Shown one piece after another: positions 50,701 through 59,700 of a DNA stretch of 64,000 nucleotides. The notes beneath the pieces are model-generated. The model was given only the letters and a program-made list of their open reading frames with translations, was not told the DNA's origin and ran no database searches. The position numbers and the translations under genes are program-made. Location: assembly GCA_014338405.1 (NCBI GenBank), contig JTDE01000239.1, positions 1 through 64,000 of the forward strand, written 5' to 3'. Positions within the stretch are counted from its first letter, which is position 1. Every line of letters begins with the position of its first letter. The DNA comes from Paragonimus skrjabini miyazakii. Its lineage: Eukaryota > Platyhelminthes > Trematoda > Plagiorchiida > Troglotrematidae.

Positions 50701-53700
50701 TTGGAACAACAATTACTCTGTTTGTTTAATTAATTTCCGCCAGGGCTTTGGTATTGAGCTCAGGCATTTTTTGACCAAATTTTATTGGCTAGCATTATAA
50801 GTAATAAGCATTTCATTGGTCGCCTACAAAAACCCAGCTTTGCTAACGTGTACAGCTAGTCCACGGAAAACCCTGTTTGGTGTAGTTATGACCAGTTACC
50901 CTCGGGTAGGTACGCGGCACATGAAGATCTAGGATTTTGTGTATTCTCCTGAAAGCTGCTTTCCAACCGCGTTGTAAACTTCGTCAGCCACTTGCTACTA
51001 TTCTTCACATCAGAAAGCTAGTCACTGTGCTCACTTTCAACAACTCTGAACTTGTGCATAATCTCTTGTATGCAGTTGAATGTGCGATGACATTTCCACA
51101 TTAACCGTCGACAGATTTAGGAATAACTTGAACATATCGAGTTTCGCAGGAATGTCGACTTGTTTAATATATATGCTGATTTATTTCAATGAACTTTCTT
51201 TGGACAACATTAAGCACGACCGAATTATCATATGTGAACTCTGTAACACTTTTGCATGTGAGTAATGATCAGGTTGTCAGATTGCCTCGAGAAGAGGCAC
51301 AGTAATTGTCCTGTTAACTCCAATCGATAACCCCTTGAATAGGATTTCTCTCCAAGTTGAAGTCATAGAAATCATTAACTTCTTGAGTGGTATTTTGATT
51401 ACTAATAAGTAGTAGGGGATTTTGGTTTTCAGACAGATCAAACATCTGTTAGAGATGATCATTGATGATATTTAATGTTTATCGTCTCGTTTGCTTAAAC
51501 AGTATGTTGGCTATCATAGACGAGTCTGGAATACTGACAATGCAATCTTTGTTGGATGATGGGGCATCGGAGAGCGGTGTATCACCGGTCAGTCGGCAGA
51601 AGCAGATCAATGATTTCATACGAAAAGATGTTTGGAACGTGAAATTTGCCGACGTAAGTACACGACATACAACAGCAATTGTACTGAAATACAATATCTG
51701 GGTTAGTTAATGGCTCATGCATGTGTCAGTTTCCCGCATTGATTGTTCTACAACCCACACCGATTCCTTCAAGGCGTTGCAAGTAGCCCCTCCTACCTCA
51801 AAGAAGCTAGTGACCAACGAGGAATATTTGAACTTCGACTGCTCATTACAGGTCGACATCTACTGACATCTCCATATTTTAGAGTGGTGGTTCCGAAATT
51901 TATTCACCCTGTTGTTGCTTATGTCATCACACACTTACTTCGAACACACCATGCGAGTGCTAGCATTAAAAGTACAAGAGGTCGAGATATTGTCGAGCAT
52001 AGTCCAGTATATAGACGCATACATGTCCAAAGACCACAGAGACAAACAAACGTAGTTTAATGCTATCAGACCATTGACAGATGGACGAGACAGACAAAGT
52101 ACACTTGTTTGATACATTTAATATCATTTAACGACCAAAAGTTATATATGGACTTACGACCACGAATTTCAGCCAGCAACCGAAAATGCAGTTTAGAAAA
52201 TTTGGTCGACATTCACCATAATGGAACACGACTAAAGAACGTGGATCGTTCAGCACTGCGGCATAACACTTTAACATAGTGATCTGAGGAATGAATTTTA
52301 AAACGTTAGCCATAGAACACTAGATGGCTTGTACCAGTGGGAACAGGGTAACAAGACTTAACGAGGACATGAATGATGGTTGCAAAGTATTGAAGTTCTA
52401 TGTGTAGCAGTGAGGGATGTCATACAATTATCTGTTTTTTTTTAGGCGGAAATTTTGCAAAATACAGGTCAGTGATCACACGGTGAATGTTCATGATTAT
52501 AGTGATGGAGCTAGTGAAAGTTGGGGGAGGAAGAACAGACTGAAATTGCAGTTTAATGTATGCTCAAGGAGCAGGTAAGCTTACTTCGGAATAAAAGATA
52601 TTATAATGGTATAAGATAGGAGCTACCGAGGCAAGATTAGAGATACGATGATGCGTTTTGTACATAAAGTACGCAGTTTGTCCGGCGGATTGTCAGGGTC
52701 TCCACAGACTTCAAAATAAGCCCTGATTTTGAACGACACTTCAATTGAAAAGCTGCAGTTTTAGCGATTTTGTGTTTGTTCCTCAGGTATCCAGTGATGG
52801 TAGTGCGGGCGGTTCTGTCCGCTGGGTCAGTCGGAAATTTATGGGGATGCTCACTGATGCATGCTCCTATTTATCTAGAGGTATGGCCAACGTACCCTTC
52901 CCCGCCGGTACAGATGAAACCATAAAGTATGTTGGGGTTGGCAGTGTGGGTTCGTGGACGACGGTGATGTTGGCTTCATCTCTTCAAGAAGCAAGGGTTT
53001 TCTGCACCCCCCTTCGTTTTGTGGCTAAAGTGAGGCTGCCGTTGGTAACACATGAATAGTTTTTCTCTTTGAAGGGGGCACAAACAATTTTAAGTGGTAT
53101 GGTCACATGAAATGGTTTATCTTCCTGTTCTCACATATAGGATGAAACTATCCAGCGCGTTTCACTGAGTAATTTGAGTTCAAGGCTGCATTTGTACGAT
53201 ATGGATGCGAAGCCCAAAAAATGGAAGGATTGACATGGCCAAGTAGTTCTGTGGTATATATTTCTACACAACAGCCTGTTTACTATTCAGGCCATCGTGA
53301 TTTCCAGTAAAAACCATTTATTGGTCGAAATACCAAGAGTAGGTTGGACAAAGTGTTCAAACTGCCATTCGAATTCACGAGAGTTGGGACGATTTCGCAT
53401 GTTTGGAAAAGTACGTTGATGGTGACATATCAGCGATAGCATTTTGATCGTACAGGCGAAAGCAAATCAGAGTCTAACTAGGAAAAACTGTCAAGAGTTA
53501 TAAACAGAATTACTGAATCTTCTGATGAACAAATTGCGAACGAAACATTGTTCCTTTTTATCAGTTATCTAACACCTTAGTACTAATTGTCGTACCAAAT
53601 TCTACAACTTTGTTCAAGGTGTGGTCTACGGGACGAACGCTAAAGTAGAAGAACAAATGAAGTATCCCTTTTCAGGCAGTACCAACATTTTCCGAAATTG

Positions 53701-56700
53701 TGGTGAATGCTTTACTAGTGTGTGCAGTACATTACCTACCAGATGTACAAAAGAAACACTGTGGGTTGGTTTGAAGTTTATCAGTCCGTCAAGGGTGAGT
53801 ACTTCCATTCATATAGGAAAGTGGTTTAAATACTTTGATGATAGATTGGGTTTCAAGAACCGACAGGCTTCGAATCGTCCAGTTAGCTAAGAACCAGATT
53901 TGTTCAGTTAGTATTTGATAGAGGACAAGACATGAACATGATGAACATGATGAATGGTTCACCTGACCATCACGGGTACACAGGCTACCAAGTGCGCATT
54001 TATAGAAGACAATGCGAGACGATAAGAGATTGTCTGGTCACAAGTGTTTGAGCTGAGACCTTGACCACCTGACCCCAAGTCATTAGGGAGTGGTACGATT
54101 TTCACCCACGTATTACATCAGCGAATCTGGATCAATGGTGTGACCTTGACAAGACAGACTGTCAGTGTTTGTTTCTCACTTTCGAACACTTGATCGCATT
54201 AATTAACACGATAGCGCACGATCTAGCCGTAGCTATTAGATGTTGTTGGACAGGCGTTTGCTCATATGATAAAACCCTGTAAACAATAGAAAAACAGTCG
54301 TAGCAACAACTCGATGAATAAAGTTCACCAGATGGGTTGTCTTCACACTAGTTACTGTTAATTCCATCTAGCTTCAACCGGTTAAGCGTTTCCATTTTGA
54401 GACATTTGAACGATAATTTTCTCAGTTTCGTTTAGTATCCCTTAAAGAACTTTATGTTGTTTTCCGTGTTTCGATAAGAATACAAAGACGGAACTCTAAC
54501 TTTTGTTCAATGAATATGGAGTCACGATAAAAGTACTGTAAACTTTCACCTTTTTCTACATTTCTTCATAACGTTCACTGATTTTGTATGCAATCAAATG
54601 TAAGCCAGATTTTTAAGCCGTGAGTTCAGCCCAGTATTTTTGTAGTGCGGCCGGGTCGTCCTCCGTGCTTATCATTTTTCCCTCGTGATGTATTTAACAT
54701 TCAGTTTGATTTGTGCATCTCCACCTTATCTTCACATCTCACGTACAATTCATACACACCATAGCATGATGCGCATACTGTACTGCTTGCTTTCGAATTA
54801 CACTCCAGTTATTCCCCACCGGGTTCATAGCAGTACTTCTCGGTCACCCAGAAGACAATATAAAACGCTCTTGGAACAACCCTTTAAGGTGTATTTCCTG
54901 CAGTTAGGTGATACAAAGCACTCTGGAGACTGTGACTCTTTGTGCAATTCAACCCAAGATAGCATTGAATGGAAAGAATCATTTAACTTAGGTATGTGAC
55001 CTGGCGGAAATCCAAATTCCTCCCACCTAAAACACTGATAAGTCACAGTCGTATTAGCTTTTAATATGACGTTCCTTGCTGGCTATCAGCAACAGCACTA
55101 AGCCCATCAGAACATAAAACCAGCTGTGCGTTTCGGCTATGGCCTTTCTTTGCCTCAGAGACTGCTACCTCGATTGAAATGTTTTATTCACAAGTGTACA
55201 GTTTTCAGCACACACCGTTCAGTGTACGGTGACCACGCGCTTTTTGATAAGGAAAATTGGCGTGCAATTGACCAGCTATTCATCTCGTGATTACTTCAGC
55301 ACTATCAAAACTACAATGAACATGGAAGAGTGAGTGAGCAGTAAAACGAGAATAGCTCTACCTCTTCCATGACAACGGGTACAAGGTTGACTGAGAGATT
55401 TAGAATGGTCACAGTTTGGCTTACAGGCGAAGGGGTTTGTAGCTAGAGGTAAGAGGTGAACGACTTTGGAAATCAAGATATGCACCTGTAGTTTTCTGAG
55501 AACCATATTCACTGAGTAAATAACGGGAAAAGAAGACAACCATAATTTCAGTCACACTGGACAGATGCAGAAGGTATCATTCATAATCTCGATTGTCAAA
55601 CTCCAAACAGTTCAGAATCCTTGCTCTGTAATATTCGAAGACTTTCTTCAACGACTTTTCAAAATTACAAATTTTCCCGCCCTGTTTGTTATATTGTGGT
55701 ATGTAGTAAGTAAGTAATTAACTAAGTAAGTAGTATGTAGTCTGATTCAAAAATGGGTGGATCATTTTTGAAAGAAACAGAAATATTTGCAAAATAACAA
55801 ATAATCTCCACCGTCAGCCAGTTGAGAACTTCCACCGTATAGAGAAAAGAATACTGTAAACCGTTGGAAACATGTTCAAACAAACATTGAAATGCGTATG
55901 AATTAAGCATGATTGGACATAAATTGTCATTTTTAATGAAATTAAGTGCGAGGCACCAGTGTAATGTTTATCTTATGAACAGGTGTGTCCTGGCCTTTTC
56001 AATCCTTTCAACCATTCGCACAGGTTTAATCAGAACAATGAGTACGTGTTCGGTTCTTACCACAGGTTACACGCGGTCGTTCTGTTCATACATTAACTCT
56101 GACCGTGAGTGGCAACCTTTCGTCAGATCATTGTCTAGTCCTACTCAAAAAGCTAGGTCAACACCATACTTCGTGCACCAAGGAAAATGAATTTTGAATA
56201 CCTCACTAGCATGTACGATAATTAACTCAATAGACTTGAGACGTGGTGATAATACTACTATTAATGGTAACTTTAGTAACAATTTACTAGACCACTGTGA
56301 TGCGTGTAAACTGAAAGAAATTACTGATATTGCGTCGTTGTTAAGCCGAGACTGAGGTTATGTAGATGTAGAAGAAAGAAATAACAGCATAAGGTCATTC
56401 TTGGACCTTGCTGATGATGTGTAACTATTAGTGAATAATAGAAGATTTTGGTTTTATATAAATTGAACATCATTCGCAATTGATTGCAACTGGTCAACAG
56501 TAGCCACATGGTGGTGAACATGGTTTTCTCCTGAAAACGTGGTCAAAGTACTAGTCCAGGCCGTAGCAAAGACACGCACTACTGACGAGGTCTAACAAGA
56601 GCGAACCTCGTATAGAGTGCTTCTTTTTGAAAAGGGTTAACTGGAAAATCTATCGGAATGCGATAGTTGCAATTAATCGAGGGTGATGTCCAATCCTTGT

Positions 56701-59700
56701 GGAAATAAAAATCCCTTACTACTCATCAGTAATCAAAGTACCGCTCGAGAAGTTAATGGTTCCTGTGATTTCGACTTGGAGAGAAGTCCTAGTTGAGGGG
56801 TTATCGGGTGGAGTTAACGGGATTTTTACTGTCTCCTCTCGTGGCGATCGGGCAACCTGATCATTACTCACAAGCGAAAGTGGTAGAGCGTCCACATGCA
56901 ATGATAATTTGGTCGTGCCTAATGTGAGGTCAGTGGCGCAGTGGTAAACACGGTTGCCTCATGAACAGCATGGTCGGAGTTCTAGTCCCAGCAGTGGCGA
57001 GGATATGCACTACTGACGAGCTCTATTGAGAGCGAAATTCGAGTCTAGTGCTTGTTCTTTACGAATGGGGTCGACTACATATCTGTAGGAATGCGACAGT
57101 TGCGATCAGCTGTAGGCGTTTTGTAAATATGTTTCAAACGGTCTGAAGTAAAATAGTGAATTGTGTCAGAAGGCATTTAGTTTTAAAGTGCTCATACTTT
57201 TTACAGTAAAGAGAGAATAACCTCAACGGGTAGTTTATGAGAAATTCTGTCACGACGTGATATAAATTTTAGCGATTCAGCAAATTAAGTGAAGTCCTCC
57301 TAGAAAAAACGCGGGAACTTGAAGGGTGAACAGTACATTTAGTGCGAAACTACACACACCTTGGTAAATCAGCTTGTCGAATGATGTGAGTTGGAGAGGG
57401 AAGGTCGATGTTAGACATATAAAGCTTGGCCTTTGACTTCAAGGAATACATTAGAAACGTCTTGTGGCCACTCCACAGTAATACTCAAAATAATCCTTGT
57501 ATAATTACGGTAATAACGTAAGGGTTCATTACTTACTTTAAGGGATGGCCGGTCTAATAATTCCTAAAATTAGTTGGAGAAATTTGACAAACAGCAAAGA
57601 GTAGGCCGTTAGCTGTGGAAAGCCATATTGTGTGCACGTTCAAGTAGAAGTCAGCTTTCATGAAACTCGTATCTTGAACAGACGTGACCACTGGAGCAAA
57701 TAGTTTTATCACGATTGGTAAAATGAATGTGTGGAATGAGAGTGGATAAAGACTAGGTGCAGAACTAACTGGGAATGTCGCTGTTGTTACCAAATATATC
57801 CTAGTGGAAAAAGTATATTAAGGCAGCCGCTGTGGTTTCATCAAGCGATGACAGAATGTAACAAACTAGACGTTGTGTCCATCGGTGTGGAGCGTGAATG
57901 ATGGATTAAACAAAACCCGTAATTTTCATCACACCTTCCGTTGTGGCAAAAATTAATTTTTCGAAATGCAACAAATCCAACAAAAGTTAACTGTTCGGAT
58001 TGTCAAAAATTTGTGGGATAAGTAGTTTCCTCCTACAAACAACAAACTTACACAGTGTGAAACATATTTGTTTAGTAACTGGACGAGCGGTTGGCATAAC
58101 AACGTTACACATACCGTAAGGATGAATGTCGGCTCCGCTCGTCTTGCTGGATTCTAACTGAATGACTTTTCAACGTATAACTAAATTTTTAACAGAGGGA
58201 GGTGAACCGGCACGTAGCATTTCATTGTAAGATACATTCGATAGATTTTACCCCCAATTTCTCACAAAAAGTTAGAATGACAGTGGTTAGCGTTGCTGAC
58301 TGGATGAATGCACGATCATAGTGGTTTAACGTAGAATAGATATAATCACACGAAAAACCACATTGGGTAGCAAATCTGCCAGCTTTTTGTGAGTTACCAT
58401 AAGGTTAATTAATTTATGTATATATATATATATATAGGCATACAAAATTGGTCCGGTTGAACACTGTACATGTGTTAATGTTCCGAAGTCGTACAAACCA
58501 ATATTCTCCAGCACTCATGAAGTTATTTGAAAGTTGATTCCTATCTCTTTTGTGCAGCTTGTTTCTCCATAATTTCGTTTACGTGTTACTGGAAAATCAG
58601 CCATATCAAACGCCTAATTGGAGGTTTACCAGGACGAGTATCCAAACGTCATCGTTTGCATTTGTAGTACACTAACGGAAATGCGCAACAACGCAACACT
58701 GACTCGCCGAGTGAAGTAGATGAAATTGGTTTAGCACATTTTCAAGAAATAGCATTCTGTTAATCGAGAACTTCAAGTTGTCAGTTTGAGTTTGAGCTGA
58801 AGCGCCGGAGGTTACCCGTATAACTTTTAATGTACGCCCAAAAATGTCACATTTAAACTTTTAAACTACATTGCATAGTCCATAAAACGAACGATCACCC
58901 CTCATAAACTCTGCGAGTATATTGTCACGTTGGACAGCGTTACCGATCAGCCTCACCCCACAGATGGTTTGGAGAATATTTACAACATAAGGTGAGAACT
59001 CATTGGAAACCACGATTCCGTTACGTTAGTAAATACAGTATGAAATGACAGTACTTTATAGTATACCACAATGTTTTGCCTATGGTTTCAGGATTATCCT
59101 GACATGTTCGCAATCATGGAGAAAACGCGAATGTTCATTTTCGATGGATTCCAAGCGGAACCGGCTATACAAACCTCGTGTTACATTTGTTCATTCAATG
59201 AGCTGGAAGTCCTCGGCGTGTTGCTTGACGAACTGATTGCCTTGACAGACCAGCCATCGAAAGATTGCTTATTGCGGGTTCCAATCAAGGTAAGTGCTTT
59301 AATCCTGATATCATTTGTGTATGGTCTCTATGTGAATGTTGCAGTAAATCAGAATTAATTTGAGAGGATCTTTCAGGCATCTGTTGGCTGAAAACACACT
59401 GGAATTACATCAGAACAGGCGCTTGAAAATGATAGTAAGATTGACCGAGATATACATGTTTGTCTTAGCAGCCCGTCAGTAAATCATATACTTATTTGAT
59501 TCCAAACATAAGCGCACTGAAAACCGGTTGTTGTGATTAGCAAAACTGATCATTTAATTCTGAGACTCCTCTTTGTGTTATGTCGAAAAATGGTGTTAAC
59601 TATTGACAGAAACATATCATATTCTTCTCCACTAGTATCATAAATGTGGTAAAATTATGCGCTTATCCTCCATTTGATGATGCTTCGCTACGCACATTCT

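Larger units (their letters stand above)
51654..59091 (+). other. WDR35 intron 11, 7.4 kb
   Basis: Holds the hammerhead SINE cluster (56429-57120) and a TA microsatellite near 58417-58437. Open frames at 52745-53059 and 53621-53890 follow acceptor-like sites but resemble nothing known to me. Exons 11 and 12 join without gap to the human protein, so they are not needed for WDR35. Confidence 0.5.

Noticed and set aside
53621..53890. Additional exon in intron 11
   Set aside because: A donor-like site follows, but exons 11 and 12 join in frame with continuous similarity to WDR35, and no family resemblance was found.
56576..56625. Active hammerhead at this copy
   Set aside because: GAAA is changed to GAAC, stem II has a mismatch and the cleavage triplet is lost.
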